From Lachnospiraceae bacterium (GTDB lineage Bacteria; Bacillota; Clostridia; Lachnospirales; Lachnospiraceae), in contig JAGAQI010000133.1 in NCBI GenBank assembly GCA_017622795.1, positions 1 to 57,414 of the forward strand: a DNA stretch of 57,414 nt, in the 5' to 3' direction. The notes under the pieces are model-generated. The model made no database searches. It was not told the DNA's origin and worked only from the letters and a program-made list of their open reading frames with translations. The position numbers and the translations under genes were made by a program. Of this stretch, positions 8,689 through 18,558 are shown in pieces. Every line of letters begins with the position of its first letter. Positions within the stretch are counted from its first letter, which is position 1.

Positions 8689-9615
8689 TTAGTTTTTCTT
8701 CATCAAGTTACTTGTTACACGGTTATACAATTCCTGTGCCGCATTATATCCCATCTTCTTCTGACGGTAATTAACCGCTGCAGACTCACAGATAATAGCA
8801 AGGTTACGTCCCGGACGGATCGGAAGGTCATGGCACACTACCTTGTTACCGAGGAACTCGGTGTACTGGTCCTGCAGACCCATACGGTCATATTCCTTAT
8901 TTCTATCCCACTCTTCCAAACGGATAACCAGGTCGATGGACTGGGTATTCTTTACACTTTCTACACCAAACAATGCCTTAACATCTACTATACCTATGCC
9001 GCGAAGTTCAATGAAATGTCTGGTAATGTCCGGAGCGGAACCGATTAAAGTATCATCAGACACTTTTTTAATTTCTACTACGTCATCGGATACCAGACGA
9101 TGTCCTCTTTTAATTAATTCCAGCGCAGCCTCACTCTTACCGATACCGCTTTCACCGGTAATAAGAATACCTTCACCGTATACATCAACCAATACACCAT
9201 GAATGGAAATACGCGGTGCCAGTTCTACCTTTAACCAGCGGATTACTTCACCCATAAAATCAGAGGTGGATTTTGCTGTTTGGAAAATCGGAACATTATA
9301 TTCCACCGCCAGCTTTAATAACTCTTCACGAACCGGAAGGTTACGACAGAATACAATACAAGGAATCTTGTGGCTCATAAGTTTTCTCATAATGCCACTG
9401 CCATGGTCTGCTTCCATTTTTTCCATATAAGCATATTCCACATTACCAATAATCTGCACACGGTCATAATTGAAGTAATCAAAAAATCCGGCCAACTGCA
9501 GGGCAGGACGGTTTACTTCCGGCTGAGATAACAGAATCGGTGTAATATCAATCTCCGGCGTAAGGTTTACAAGCTTCATCTTTTCTACCAGCTTTGTTAA
9601 TTCTACGGTATACAT
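8689..9615 (-). CDS. hprK: HPr kinase/phosphorylase
   Basis: Phosphorylates, and dephosphorylates, serine 46 of HPr and Crh, linking glycolytic flux to CcpA-dependent catabolite control. The 308-residue protein has the HprK N-terminal domain, Walker A GESGIGKS at residues 154-161, and the family signature around ELRGIGIVDVKALFG. AAGGAGA precedes the ATG. It lies at the head of the glk-murB-rapZ-whiA-HPr-like run, so the kinase and an HPr-like substrate with intact S46 are probably co-expressed. An ordinary PTS HPr, if present, lies outside the window. Confidence 0.97.
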   Translation of the reverse strand: MYTVELTKLVEKMKLVNLTPEIDITPILLSQPEVNRPALQLAGFFDYFNYDRVQIIGNVEYAYMEKMEADHGSGIMRKLMSHKIPCIVFCRNLPVREELLKLAVEYNVPIFQTAKSTSDFMGEVIRWLKVELAPRISIHGVLVDVYGEGILITGESGIGKSEAALELIKRGHRLVSDDVVEIKKVSDDTLIGSAPDITRHFIELRGIGIVDVKALFGVESVKNTQSIDLVIRLEEWDRNKEYDRMGLQDQYTEFLGNKVVCHDLPIRPGRNLAIICESAAVNYRQKKMGYNAAQELYNRVTSNLMKKN

Positions 9616-9690
9616 GTGGGTTCTCCTTTTTATTTTACATAATTAATTTTTATTTTATCACAACCACCTTGGAACTGCAACGAGGAAAAA

Positions 9691-11577
9691 CTATTCTTCT
9701 TTGGAATGAAGGAAATCATATACTGCCTGTGCTGCCCGTATATTCATAGAAGGCAGTTTTGCCAGTTCCTCTACTTCTGCCTGTTTCAGTGCTTCTAAAG
9801 AACCGTAATGCTTCATCAAGGTTCTTCTTCTGGCACCTCCTACGCCCGGAATGTCATCCAAAACGGAACGTGTCTGGGCCTTTCCTCTGAGAGAACGGTG
9901 GTACTCAATGGCAAAACGGTGGGTTTCATCCTGAATTCTGGTAATCAGATGAAATCCTTCGCTTCTGGTATCCACCGGTATCTCTATATTATTATAGTAC
10001 AAACCTCTGGTTCTATGATTATCATCCTTTACCATACCGCACACAGGAATCGACAATTTTTGCTCAGCCAGTACTTCCAGGGCGATATTTACCTGACCGC
10101 GGCCACCATCCATCAGAATCAGATCCGGAAGTCTGGTAAAGCTTCCCATTTCTGCTACTGCTTCCTTACTGTCTGTTTTGTAAGTTTCCTGTAATTCCTG
10201 CAATTCCCGCTTCGCATGTTCAAAACGTCTGGTTAACACTTCCTTCATGCTGGCATAGTCATCCGGACCCGCAATGGTTTTTGTTTTAAACTTGCGGTAA
10301 TCTGCCTTTTTGGGCTTTCCTCCTTCAAACACTACCATGGAAGCAACATTTTCAAAACCGCTGGTGTTGGAAATATCAAAAGCCTCGATACGGTGCAGAT
10401 TTTCCATTTCCAGCCATCCGGCAATTTCCATCAGTGCGCCCTTTGTCTTCTTTTCCTGCTCGGCAATCCGTTCGGAATCTTTCTGAAGCACAAAGGAAGC
10501 ATTTTTCTCTGCCAATTCCACCAGACGTTCCTTGGAACCCTTTTTCGGAATAACAATGCGGACCTTTTTCCCTCTTTTTGCCGTTAACCAGCTTTCCAAA
10601 AGTTCCAGGTCATCCGTATCATTCGACAGCAGTAGTTCCTTAGGAACATGGGGCGTTCCGGAATAAAACTGTTTTATGAAATTGGCCATGACAGTACTTC
10701 TCTCTTCGTTTTCTACACCTGTAAGATAGAAGTGCTCCCTGCCTACCATTTTACCGTTTCTGACAAAAAACACCTGGGCTACCGCCTCATCTCCCGCTGT
10801 GGCAAAGGCAATAATATCCCGTTCCACATTCATATCATCATCTGCCTTCTGTTTTTCTGCCAGACGCTTTACACTAAACAGTAAGTCCCGGTACTCCGCT
10901 GCCTTTTCAAATTCCATTTCTTCGGAAAATTTCATCATCTGCTGCTCCAGACGCTTGGTAATCAGCGTATAGTTCCCGTTTAAAAACTCTTCCACCTGCC
11001 CGATATTTTCCCGGTATTCTTCCTTGGAAATATATCCCTGACACGGAGCTTTGCATTGGCCCATGTGATAATACAAGCACGGGCGCTCTTTTCCCGTATC
11101 CCTTGGTAAAACCTTATTGCAACTACGGATAAAATACGTTTTCTTCAACAAATCAATAGAGTCATGAACCGCCTGTGCACTGGTATACGGACCAAAATAT
11201 TTCGCCTTATCCTTCTTCCGTTCTCTGGCAAGCATAATCCGCGGATAATCCTCATTTACCGTTACCCGTATGTACGGATAGTGCTTGTCATCCTTTAGCA
11301 TGGTGTTGTACTTCGGCTGATGCTCCTTAATCAGGTTGCACTCCAAAATCAGAGCTTCCATTTCCGAATCCACCACAATGTACTCAAACCAGGAAATCTG
11401 CTCCACCATACGTTGAATTTTTGGTGATTTTCCACGGCTGCTTTGGAAATACTGCCGCACCCGGTTCTTTAACACCACTGCTTTTCCCACATATATAATT
11501 GTATCATTTTTGTCATGCATGAGATAAACTCCCGGTTTATCCGGGAGTTTACGCAATTCTTCTTCAATATTAAACAT
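9691..11577 (-). CDS. uvrC: UvrABC excinuclease subunit C
   Basis: UvrC makes the dual incisions in nucleotide excision repair. The 628-residue protein has an N-terminal GIY-YIG nuclease (GVYLM, then IIYVGKA), a cysteine cluster around CNKV...[15 protein letters not shown], a UVR motif region near residues 200-235, the RNase H-like second nuclease ([13 protein letters not shown]) and a C-terminal helix-hairpin-helix pair ([11 protein letters not shown]). I placed the start at 11577 because GAGGAA precedes that ATG and the family begins close to it. It overlaps the end of ftsH by 8 bases, so translation is probably coupled. Confidence 0.96.
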   Translation of the reverse strand: MFNIEEELRKLPDKPGVYLMHDKNDTIIYVGKAVVLKNRVRQYFQSSRGKSPKIQRMVEQISWFEYIVVDSEMEALILECNLIKEHQPKYNTMLKDDKHYPYIRVTVNEDYPRIMLARERKKDKAKYFGPYTSAQAVHDSIDLLKKTYFIRSCNKVLPRDTGKERPCLYYHMGQCKAPCQGYISKEEYRENIGQVEEFLNGNYTLITKRLEQQMMKFSEEMEFEKAAEYRDLLFSVKRLAEKQKADDDMNVERDIIAFATAGDEAVAQVFFVRNGKMVGREHFYLTGVENEERSTVMANFIKQFYSGTPHVPKELLLSNDTDDLELLESWLTAKRGKKVRIVIPKKGSKERLVELAEKNASFVLQKDSERIAEQEKKTKGALMEIAGWLEMENLHRIEAFDISNTSGFENVASMVVFEGGKPKKADYRKFKTKTIAGPDDYASMKEVLTRRFEHAKRELQELQETYKTDSKEAVAEMGSFTRLPDLILMDGGRGQVNIALEVLAEQKLSIPVCGMVKDDNHRTRGLYYNNIEIPVDTRSEGFHLITRIQDETHRFAIEYHRSLRGKAQTRSVLDDIPGVGGARRRTLMKHYGSLEALKQAEVEELAKLPSMNIRAAQAVYDFLHSKEE

Positions 11578-13630
11578 TGTTTTCCTCATTTGGAGTATCG
11601 CCTGCGATGATAATTTGCTCATCAAGCAGAACATCAATCTTCGGCTGATCCGGTGTTACCTCTGCGTCTTGTTCTTCTTCTGATGCTTTTTCTTCGTCTG
11701 CCACATCGTATTTACCGGTTACTCTATTATAAATTTCCACAAATTCCTTACCTGTGATACTTTCCTTTTCACACAGGAATTCTGCGATTTCCTTCACTAC
11801 ATGCTGATTTTCTTCCAACAGAGCCTTCGCCTGCTTGTAGCACTCTTTCATAAGGGCTCTGAGTTCCCGGTCTACCTCGGCAGCAGTTTCATCACCGCAC
11901 TGCATTACTGCCCTGCCGTCCAAATACTGGTTTTCCACGGTTTCCAGACCAACCATGCCAAAGGTATCGGACATACCGTAACGGGTAATCATTGCTCTGG
12001 CAATGCGGGTAGCCTGCTCAATATCATTGGCAGCACCGGTAGTAATCTGCCCAAAGAAAATTTCTTCAGATGCACGGCCGGCACAGAAGGTAACAATTCT
12101 TGTAATCATCTCATCCTTGGTCATGAGATACTTTTCTTCCTCCGGAGCCTGTAATACATAACCAAGAGAGCCCATGGTACGCGGTACTATGGTAATTTTC
12201 TGCACCGGTTCGGAGGATTCCTTCTTTAACATACTAATCATGGCATGACCTACCTCATGATAAGCCACCACCCGTTTTTCTTCTTTACTTAAAATGCGGT
12301 CTTTCTTTTCTTTACCGGCGATTACTACTTCCACAGATTCAAATAAATCTTCCTGAGTAACATATTTTCTGCCACACTTTACTGCTAAGATAGCCGCTTC
12401 ATTAATCATATTAGCAAGATCGGAGCCTACCGCACCGGAAGTTGCCAACGCAATGGCTTCCAAGTCTACAGAGTCGTGCAGTAATACATTCTTGGCATGT
12501 ACCTTTAACACTTCTAAACGTCCTTTTAAATCCGGCTTATCCACAATCACACGGCGGTCAAAACGTCCCGGACGAAGGAGTGCCTTATCTAATACCTCCG
12601 GACGGTTGGTCGCTGCCAAAATAACAATACCTTTAGAAGTATCGAAACCATCCATTTCTGCCAATAACTGGTTTAATGTCTGTTCGCGCTCATCATTGCC
12701 TCCGTAGCGGGAATCCCTGCTCTTACCGATGGCATCAATTTCATCAATAAAGATAATACATGGCGCCATGGCCTGCGCCTGCTTAAATAAATCGCGGACA
12801 CGGGATGCACCCACACCTACATACATTTCCACAAAATCGGAACCGGACAGAGAGAAAAACGGAACCTTGGCTTCGCCTGCTACTGCTTTGGCAAGCAAGG
12901 TTTTACCTGTACCCGGAGGGCCAACCAGTAACGCACCCTTTGGCAGTTTTGCGCCAATTTCCGCATATTTTTGCGGATTATGGAGGAAATCCACCAATTC
13001 ACGAATGGAATCCTTTGCCTCTTCCTGACCTGCTACATCCTTAAAAGTGACACCGGTTTCCTTTTCCACATATACCTTGGCCGTGCTCTTTCCGACACCC
13101 ATCATGCCGCCGGCTTTGCCCATCATACGGGTCAAAGAGAAGGAAAGTAAGATAAACATCAGCAGAGGAAAACCAATGTTAACCAAAAGGCTTAAAATTA
13201 CCGATGAAGTATCCTCCACCACACGGATATATTCTACATCTGCCTCCTCCAAGCGCTGTTGTAAAAGGTTACCGTCTTCCAAAAGACCGGTGTAATACGT
13301 AAAGGTCATTCCAAACAAGCCGCTGTTTTCATACGGCTGATTCTTTGGGAAAATCAAAAGTCTTCCGCTATCTGCATTTACTTCTACCCGCGCAATCTTA
13401 TCTTCTTCCAAATACTGTATAAACTCATTATAGGTAATCTCTTCTGTCGACTTACTCTCCATGTCATTCATTACCCACATAAATCCGACAATCATAATCA
13501 AAGCAGAAATCATGGATATCAGCAGGGACATTTTATTCGTATTTTTACGATTGTTATCATCCCCGCCGTTATTTCCGTTATTACCACCGGTATTCCGGTT
13601 ATTCATCGAATTGCGATTATTTTCACTCAT
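11570..13630 (-). CDS. ftsH: ATP-dependent zinc metalloprotease FtsH
   Basis: Membrane-anchored AAA+ protease for quality control of membrane and short-lived proteins. It has 686 residues. An unusually Asn/Gly-rich N-terminal tail of about 32 residues precedes the first membrane helix (about 34-54); the second helix is at about 144-167. Walker A GPPGTGKT is at 237-244, Walker B reads [12 protein letters not shown], and the zinc motif HEVGH is at 458-462. The acidic C-terminal tail is variable in the family. GGAGGA precedes the ATG. The gene has its own promoter and is followed by uvrC with an 8-base overlap. Confidence 0.97.
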   Translation of the reverse strand: MSENNRNSMNNRNTGGNNGNNGGDDNNRKNTNKMSLLISMISALIMIVGFMWVMNDMESKSTEEITYNEFIQYLEEDKIARVEVNADSGRLLIFPKNQPYENSGLFGMTFTYYTGLLEDGNLLQQRLEEADVEYIRVVEDTSSVILSLLVNIGFPLLMFILLSFSLTRMMGKAGGMMGVGKSTAKVYVEKETGVTFKDVAGQEEAKDSIRELVDFLHNPQKYAEIGAKLPKGALLVGPPGTGKTLLAKAVAGEAKVPFFSLSGSDFVEMYVGVGASRVRDLFKQAQAMAPCIIFIDEIDAIGKSRDSRYGGNDEREQTLNQLLAEMDGFDTSKGIVILAATNRPEVLDKALLRPGRFDRRVIVDKPDLKGRLEVLKVHAKNVLLHDSVDLEAIALATSGAVGSDLANMINEAAILAVKCGRKYVTQEDLFESVEVVIAGKEKKDRILSKEEKRVVAYHEVGHAMISMLKKESSEPVQKITIVPRTMGSLGYVLQAPEEEKYLMTKDEMITRIVTFCAGRASEEIFFGQITTGAANDIEQATRIARAMITRYGMSDTFGMVGLETVENQYLDGRAVMQCGDETAAEVDRELRALMKECYKQAKALLEENQHVVKEIAEFLCEKESITGKEFVEIYNRVTGKYDVADEEKASEEEQDAEVTPDQPKIDVLLDEQIIIAGDTPNEENNV

Positions 13631-13702
13631 AGTAATCCTCCAGCCATTTTCTTTCTATAGTATTTTCGGATTTGTTCCGAATTATATTCTTTCGCATAAT
13701 GT

Positions 13703-13732
13703 ATTATACTGGGAACTTCCTTGGAAAATCAA
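13703..13732 (-). promoter_or_regulatory. Predicted sigma-A promoter of ftsH
   Basis: Minus-strand TTGATT and a perfect TATAAT are separated by 18 bases, about 75 bases before ftsH. The predicted leader contains a 6-bp hairpin (13665-13670 with 13676-13681). The 209-base gap between ftsH and the Maf-like gene otherwise holds only the terminator described next. Confidence 0.65.
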
Positions 13733-13783
13733 TAGCTTCCTTCTAAAATTTAAGTAAAATTCACAAATTCCTGCTTTTTATAA

Positions 13784-13821
13784 AATAATCCCTCTGCATT
13801 GCTTATACACAAAGCAGAGGG
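13784..13821 (-). terminator. Probable terminator of the flagellar/glycosylation operon
   Basis: An 8-bp GC-rich stem (13790-13797 with 13814-13821) lies just after the last gene of the flagellar block and is followed on the minus strand by a broken T-rich tract. The loop is 16 bases, longer than usual, so efficiency is uncertain. Confidence 0.6.
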
Positions 13822-13839
13822 AACTTTCATTTCAAAACT

Positions 13840-14733
13840 TTATTTACGAAGAGGAAACAATGCACTCTGTGCCTGTACGGACGGCATATGTAAACACACC
13901 GCTTCACGTTCCTGTAAATTTTCCACACGCTCATGCCATGCGGCTCCGTCTTCATCATAGCAAATGGAAATCCTTCCGTTTTCCAAGAGCTTTTTCAACG
14001 GTGAAAATGCACACGCCAGTTTTAATATCTGACCATTATTCTCATACACTTCAATTTTGGCTTCCGGCTTCTGCATTGCCAGTTCAGCCACGTGGTATCC
14101 TAAACCAAACCCTTTTATCAAATAGGTATCCGCATCCTGTTTTGCAAAGCTCCGGGCTGTAAAAAATGCTTCCAATCCAACCTTATGATTGGAATGCAAA
14201 TATACCGAGCCACGGTCGGTTCCCATTGCTACCGTCATCAAACCGCAGGAAGTTACTTCCACGCGATAGCCCTGTTCCAATAACTCTTCCGGATTTAACG
14301 GTGTTTCAAATAAACGTTCCGGATTATCTGTACCCCCGGCCCGTAATTTTTCTGTCATTGCCGTACACTGTTCCTGATACATAGTTTCTGAAAAAAAAGC
14401 ATAGTCCTCTTTTTTCATAATCAGTTCCTGTACGTTGCAAATCAAGGTACTTAACTGCAATTCCAGCAAATCCGCCAGTAACACATAATCTTCTGCATGA
14501 CTTGCCTCCACAATTCCTTCCAACATTTCCATCAGGGAATCCGTAGACACCAGTTCAAAGTACTCTTTATCGCCGATAATGCCATCAATTATATGACGCA
14601 TTTTTTCAGAAACCTCAGGCATCAGTTCCAAAGCTTCCTGATACTCCTGCTCCCTGAAATACACCACTGCTTTGTCCACAATATCCAGCAACTCTACATT
14701 GGTCTGGAATAATTTCTTTATTTCTGCTGTCAT
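13840..14733 (-). CDS. Maf-like N-terminal domain protein (flagellin glycosylation?)
   Basis: A 297-residue protein without signal peptide or membrane helix. The N-terminal half is charged and helical. The C-terminal half resembles the Rossmann-type N-terminal portion of motility accessory factor (Maf/DUF115) proteins: a segment around YLIKGFGLGYHVAELAM, then KIEVYENNGQILKLA. The downstream MptE-like catalytic core of full Maf proteins is absent, so this is either a truncated or a stand-alone form. Maf proteins transfer nonulosonic acids to flagellin in several bacteria. It follows a family 2 glycosyltransferase by 27 bases at the end of the flagellar run, which supports a flagellar modification role. 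The assignment is a fold-level resemblance by eye and needs a profile search. Confidence 0.5.
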   Translation of the reverse strand: MTAEIKKLFQTNVELLDIVDKAVVYFREQEYQEALELMPEVSEKMRHIIDGIIGDKEYFELVSTDSLMEMLEGIVEASHAEDYVLLADLLELQLSTLICNVQELIMKKEDYAFFSETMYQEQCTAMTEKLRAGGTDNPERLFETPLNPEELLEQGYRVEVTSCGLMTVAMGTDRGSVYLHSNHKVGLEAFFTARSFAKQDADTYLIKGFGLGYHVAELAMQKPEAKIEVYENNGQILKLACAFSPLKKLLENGRISICYDEDGAAWHERVENLQEREAVCLHMPSVQAQSALFPLRK

Positions 14734-14760
14734 TCCTGATTACCTCCCGTCACATGCCTG

Positions 14761-15765
14761 TTATCCCAGCATATGTTCCAGTTGTAAAGCCTCTTCTTTT
14801 AGTTCCAGCTGATTCAGCAACCGAATTGCCTGCCGGAGTGCTGTTTCTCCGCCATACCGGATGCAGACATAACATTCTGCTTCCAGTGCTGCTTTCTTAT
14901 ACCAGAGTATTGCTTCCTCCAATTTATCAAGAGCTTCGAAATACTCTCCCAACAAATAGAACAATTCTGCTGCCGGAGCAGGATTTAGTGCAACCTCATT
15001 TAAAATCGCGGAAAGCAACTGCTCCGGTTTCTGTTCCACAGCATAATACTTTGCCAAAACACAAATTGCTTCCGTTCTTGCTTCCGTCGTAGTCGCCTGT
15101 GATGTCCGCTGCTCAAACCATGGCGCAGCCGCTTCAAAATCCTCTTTTGTTCCGGAAATAAACAGTTCCTTGGCATACATACTGTATAAACGTTCCGATA
15201 AATATCCCGTTCTTTTCAGTTCTCTCTGCATCGCTTCGAAATCCCTGCCGGAATGCATACTCTGAGGCCGGTGCTGCACTTCAATATCACTACTGTATAC
15301 CAGCGGATCCAGCGCTACCGTTTCGTGAATCGGATCAATCCATCTGAATTCCCGTAACCGCTTAAATAATTTTGGCCTTGGTTCCTTTATATAATTATAA
15401 ACCATGTTGCAGTCTTCCGGATTAACATAAACCATTTCCACAATTTCTATTTCCGGAAGCAGCGCCCGTTTTAGCTGCAAAAACTTCTGACGGTCGATTT
15501 CTTCCAATACCTCATCGGCATCTGCAGAATAGATATAGTCCTTCGTTGCCTTGGAAAATGCAAAATTTCTTGCTGCAGCAAAGTCATGAATCCACTCGAA
15601 ATCATATATTCTGCTTGTGTAGCATGCTGCAATTTCTTTTGTGCGGTCTGTGGAACCGGTGTCCACAATTACGATTTCATCTGCAATTTCCCGCAACGAA
15701 TCCAAACAACGCGCCAAAACTGCTTCTTCATTTTTTACAATCATACAAACGCTGATACTGGCCAT
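14761..15765 (-). CDS. Family 2 glycosyltransferase with helical C-terminal repeats
   Basis: A 334-residue GT-A enzyme. It opens with the GT2 signature SISVCMIVKNEEAVLARCL, then IVIVDTGSTDRT for nucleotide binding and YIYSADADE as the DXD-type metal motif. The C-terminal 150 residues look like TPR-type helical repeats. Enzymes of this SunS/YqiB-like layout often glycosylate peptides or proteins. Its place between the flagellar genes and the Maf-like gene suggests flagellin or another surface protein as acceptor; this is inference. Sugar donor unknown. Confidence 0.8.
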   Translation of the reverse strand: MASISVCMIVKNEEAVLARCLDSLREIADEIVIVDTGSTDRTKEIAACYTSRIYDFEWIHDFAAARNFAFSKATKDYIYSADADEVLEEIDRQKFLQLKRALLPEIEIVEMVYVNPEDCNMVYNYIKEPRPKLFKRLREFRWIDPIHETVALDPLVYSSDIEVQHRPQSMHSGRDFEAMQRELKRTGYLSERLYSMYAKELFISGTKEDFEAAAPWFEQRTSQATTTEARTEAICVLAKYYAVEQKPEQLLSAILNEVALNPAPAAELFYLLGEYFEALDKLEEAILWYKKAALEAECYVCIRYGGETALRQAIRLLNQLELKEEALQLEHMLG

Positions 15766-15791
15766 TTTTATCTCCGTTGCTTGTTAATTCA

Positions 15792-17549
15792 CTAATTTCC
15801 TTCCGGTTTCTTTTCTTCCTCCGGCATCACATAAGCAATCGGACCTTCCGGATCTGTTTTCATGATAATTTCCTTTTGAACTCCACTGATTTCCACCTTA
15901 TTTGTGACAACAACACGCACATATTTGGTAGCATCATCATTTGTAAGTTCATACGCCGGCTTTGTTGCACCCGGAATATTTTCCCATTCTTCATCTGCCC
16001 CCAGCTTATTGGCACTTCTTTGCCACTGGAAGGTCAAACCTTTATAGGTACCGTCTGCCTGTTTTTCAAAATTGGTGCTGACTACTGCTTCTAAGGTTTC
16101 ACCCGCTGCTTTTTTGCCCGGTGCAATTCCTGCATAAGTAAGCTCATTATATTCCATTGGGCCGTAAATACGGTAAGTAGACGGCAGCTGTCCGTCTTCT
16201 GCTGCAATACGATACACCAGATAAGAGCCCTTTGGCACTTTTTTGTTAGAAATTTTCAGCATTTTACCCGGCTTGATACTTGTCCATTTCATGCTTGCCA
16301 GATTGATATCATCCTGGTCATCGCCTATTTTTTCCCACTCTTCTGCAGTAATAACGCCTACCTGGTAACGATACTCTGATTTATTTTCTACTACAATACC
16401 ACCGGTATTGGTTTTCGATTCCCCATAGGAAAAAGCAAGGGCATCTGCCTGGGCAATTGCCATATTTTCCGGCGCATACGGAATCAGAATTTCCGAAATT
16501 TTTGAAGCTGCTTTACGTTCATCTCCAATTTCCCTGACATACACAACTACACCCTCATCCGTCAGTTCAAATACATTTCCGTTCTTGATATTGAAATCTT
16601 CCAGATTATCCTTATTCATCGGTGTATTCATCGTAAAATCGTTTGCCTGTGTCTTTAATACTTCCTGCATTAATAAGGTAGAAAGTCTCACGTTGGTATA
16701 AATAGTTTCAATGGCAGCTTCTCTGGTATTCTCATCCACCAAATAGTCTTCCGTACCAAACTTTTTATTATATTCCGGCACCATAATCCAATTTTCCTTA
16801 TCAAAGGAAAACTCCATGCCGTTTTTGATTCCCAGCGTCATAGTATTGGCATTCACAATAATCGCAGGCGCAGACATCAGTTTCGAAACAGAAATCTTTG
16901 CTGTAGAACTTGCCCTGGCCTGATCGGTATTGTCTGCCACAACACGGAATTCCAAACTGATTCCGCGGATATTCATTTCCCGCAAATCCAGTTCGTCGTA
17001 ATCTCTCCAGACACCGTCATCACCTTTACGCCACTGGATATTTTCCAAATTAAAGTACGACATATCCCTGCCGTTTTCTTCTATTGTAAAGATAAAATAG
17101 CCGGTGTCTTCCGTAAAATTAGGATATCCTGCGTAAACCTGCTTCCATTCATAAGCTTCTGTAATATCCGTTGTGAGCAAGGTGCCAACAAATTCCACGT
17201 CAAAATTTTCTTCCCATGTAATATCTACCGAAACAACGTCCTTATTTTTATCACCGCAAATATACAGACGGACTGTTTTGTTGCTTACAATCCAGGAAAT
17301 GTCAAAAACCGCCTTGCCGTTTCTCACTTCACACTCATCCCATCGGTTTACATCTTTATTATATACTTCCGTAAAATAGATAATTTCATCTTCATCGGTT
17401 TCTACGGTTACTGTCTCGTTTACGTAATCTACCTCGATGTTTGCTGCCGGAATTTCGTCTGCAGATGCCGTCAAACGGAATGCCCCCGCCAGCAGCATAA
17501 CAAACAGTAATCCCGACACAATAAGTTTTCCGATTTTCTTATTTTTCAT
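15792..17549 (-). CDS. Secreted protein of unknown function, Ig-like C terminus
   Basis: A 585-residue protein with a clear signal peptide: basic MKNKKIGK, a hydrophobic stretch through LLFVMLLAGAF, then ASA-DE as a likely cleavage point. I do not recognise a family for the main body. The last ~110 residues (LTFQWQRSANKLG, then AYELTNDDATKYVRVVVTNK) look like the Ig-like repeats found in clostridial surface proteins. No LPXTG, SLH or choline-binding motif is visible. I took the ATG at 17549 because GGAGG lies directly before it; an ATG four codons upstream overlaps that site. It is embedded between the FliT-like gene and the glycosyltransferase, so it is probably co-expressed with the flagellar cap genes. 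Confidence 0.75.
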   Translation of the reverse strand: MKNKKIGKLIVSGLLFVMLLAGAFRLTASADEIPAANIEVDYVNETVTVETDEDEIIYFTEVYNKDVNRWDECEVRNGKAVFDISWIVSNKTVRLYICGDKNKDVVSVDITWEENFDVEFVGTLLTTDITEAYEWKQVYAGYPNFTEDTGYFIFTIEENGRDMSYFNLENIQWRKGDDGVWRDYDELDLREMNIRGISLEFRVVADNTDQARASSTAKISVSKLMSAPAIIVNANTMTLGIKNGMEFSFDKENWIMVPEYNKKFGTEDYLVDENTREAAIETIYTNVRLSTLLMQEVLKTQANDFTMNTPMNKDNLEDFNIKNGNVFELTDEGVVVYVREIGDERKAASKISEILIPYAPENMAIAQADALAFSYGESKTNTGGIVVENKSEYRYQVGVITAEEWEKIGDDQDDINLASMKWTSIKPGKMLKISNKKVPKGSYLVYRIAAEDGQLPSTYRIYGPMEYNELTYAGIAPGKKAAGETLEAVVSTNFEKQADGTYKGLTFQWQRSANKLGADEEWENIPGATKPAYELTNDDATKYVRVVVTNKVEISGVQKEIIMKTDPEGPIAYVMPEEEKKPEGN

Positions 17550-17569
17550 TTCTGCCTCCATTCCGTTTC

Positions 17570-18058
17570 CTATTTCTTCTGATCCATAAAATAGGAAGCC
17601 CCCGTCTGCATACCAATCATATTTTTATAATATTTATCTGCAGTCTGTCTGCTGACTTTAAACTGACGAATATTCTGCCGTTTTTCCCGAAACAATACTT
17701 CTAATGCCGTCTTGTTCTTTTCTTCCAATGCTGTAAGCTTTACGCTCAAATCAGTAATTTCAGTAATCAACCTCTGCATTTCCAAAATTTGTTCTTTATA
17801 TTCCTCTTTATCATTTTGTAGTTCTTCCGCAACTCTATTATAAATCGCCTGGAACCCCTCGTCATACTCTTCTAATTTACGAAGCTGGTCTCCTTTCTTC
17901 TTCATCAATTCGTCAAAACCATCTTCGTCAAATTCTTCCCCTTTTAAAATTCTCTCCTGGGCGGTTGTCGACTCCAGAAGTTCCTTTAAACTACTCTCTT
18001 TCTTATTCAGTATGTCTAACATCATTCTGATATACGTAATTCCCTTTGTTTCCGCCAT
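17570..18058 (-). CDS. Putative flagellar export chaperone, FliT/FlgN-like
   Basis: A 162-residue, highly charged all-helical protein with coiled-coil character through the middle. No catalytic motif is seen. The position directly after fliD and fliS is where FliT, the FliD chaperone, usually lies, and size and composition fit a FlgN/FliT-type export chaperone. A separate FlgN is already encoded at 27181-27693, so this one more likely serves FliD. Start at 18058 chosen from GAGAGGCGG upstream. Family assignment rests mainly on context. Confidence 0.6.
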   Translation of the reverse strand: MAETKGITYIRMMLDILNKKESSLKELLESTTAQERILKGEEFDEDGFDELMKKKGDQLRKLEEYDEGFQAIYNRVAEELQNDKEEYKEQILEMQRLITEITDLSVKLTALEEKNKTALEVLFREKRQNIRQFKVSRQTADKYYKNMIGMQTGASYFMDQKK

Positions 18059-18095
18059 AAAAACCGCCTCTCTTCTTTCTCTTGTATGCACAACA

Positions 18096-18124
18096 GGGCT
18101 GCCGCAGTCTTACTGCAGCAGCCC
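18096..18124 (-). other. Intergenic hairpin between fliS and the FliT-like gene
   Basis: A GC-rich stem of 7 bp (18096-18102 with 18118-18124) extends by 4 more pairs past one mismatch around the loop TCTTA. No T tract follows on the minus strand, so it is more likely an mRNA processing or stability element than a strong terminator. Confidence 0.45.
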
Positions 18125-18142
18125 GCTTATGATACTGTTTGA

Positions 18143-18526
18143 CTAACGCACGTACATATGATTCTGCTTCATGATTTCCTTCCACAGGTCTCTCATTTCA
18201 CGTACCTGATCCAGAGCCTGATTTAAGAATTCCGGATCCTTTTTGATGTTAGCCTGTACCAGCAGATTGCTGATATATTCATAAACCACATCAAAATCCT
18301 TTGCTGTCGGATACTTAAAATCTAATGTAGCACGAAGCTCTGTAATGATATTCTGTACCCGGATAATATTGTTGTTTACCTTTTCATAGTCCTTGTTTTC
18401 AAATCCAAGAAGACCAATATTACAAAACTTGATTGCGCCCTCATATAACATTAAAGTGAGTTCCGCCGGGGATGCTGTATTTACCTTTGTTCCCTGATAA
18501 AGTGTTGCTGCATTATAAACTGCCAT
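18143..18526 (-). CDS. fliS: Flagellin export chaperone FliS
   Basis: A 127-residue FliS that binds flagellin C termini in the cytoplasm and prevents premature polymerisation. The family pattern is clear: YQGTKVNTASPAELTLMLYEGAIKF near the N terminus and a four-helix layout through to KEIMKQN. The ATG at 18526 follows GGAGG; the upstream TTG overlaps that site. It follows fliD by 32 bases. In Bacillus FliS also takes part with FliW and CsrA in homeostasis of flagellin, and both of those genes are upstream here. Confidence 0.95.
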   Translation of the reverse strand: MAVYNAATLYQGTKVNTASPAELTLMLYEGAIKFCNIGLLGFENKDYEKVNNNIIRVQNIITELRATLDFKYPTAKDFDVVYEYISNLLVQANIKKDPEFLNQALDQVREMRDLWKEIMKQNHMYVR

Positions 18527-18558
18527 GCCAATTACCTCCAAATCCTATTCTAATTCTA

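Noticed and set aside
11521-11577. Longer uvrC start 20 codons upstream
   Set aside because: The extension lies inside ftsH, has no good ribosome site and is not similar to UvrC N termini; GAGGAA precedes the ATG at 11577.
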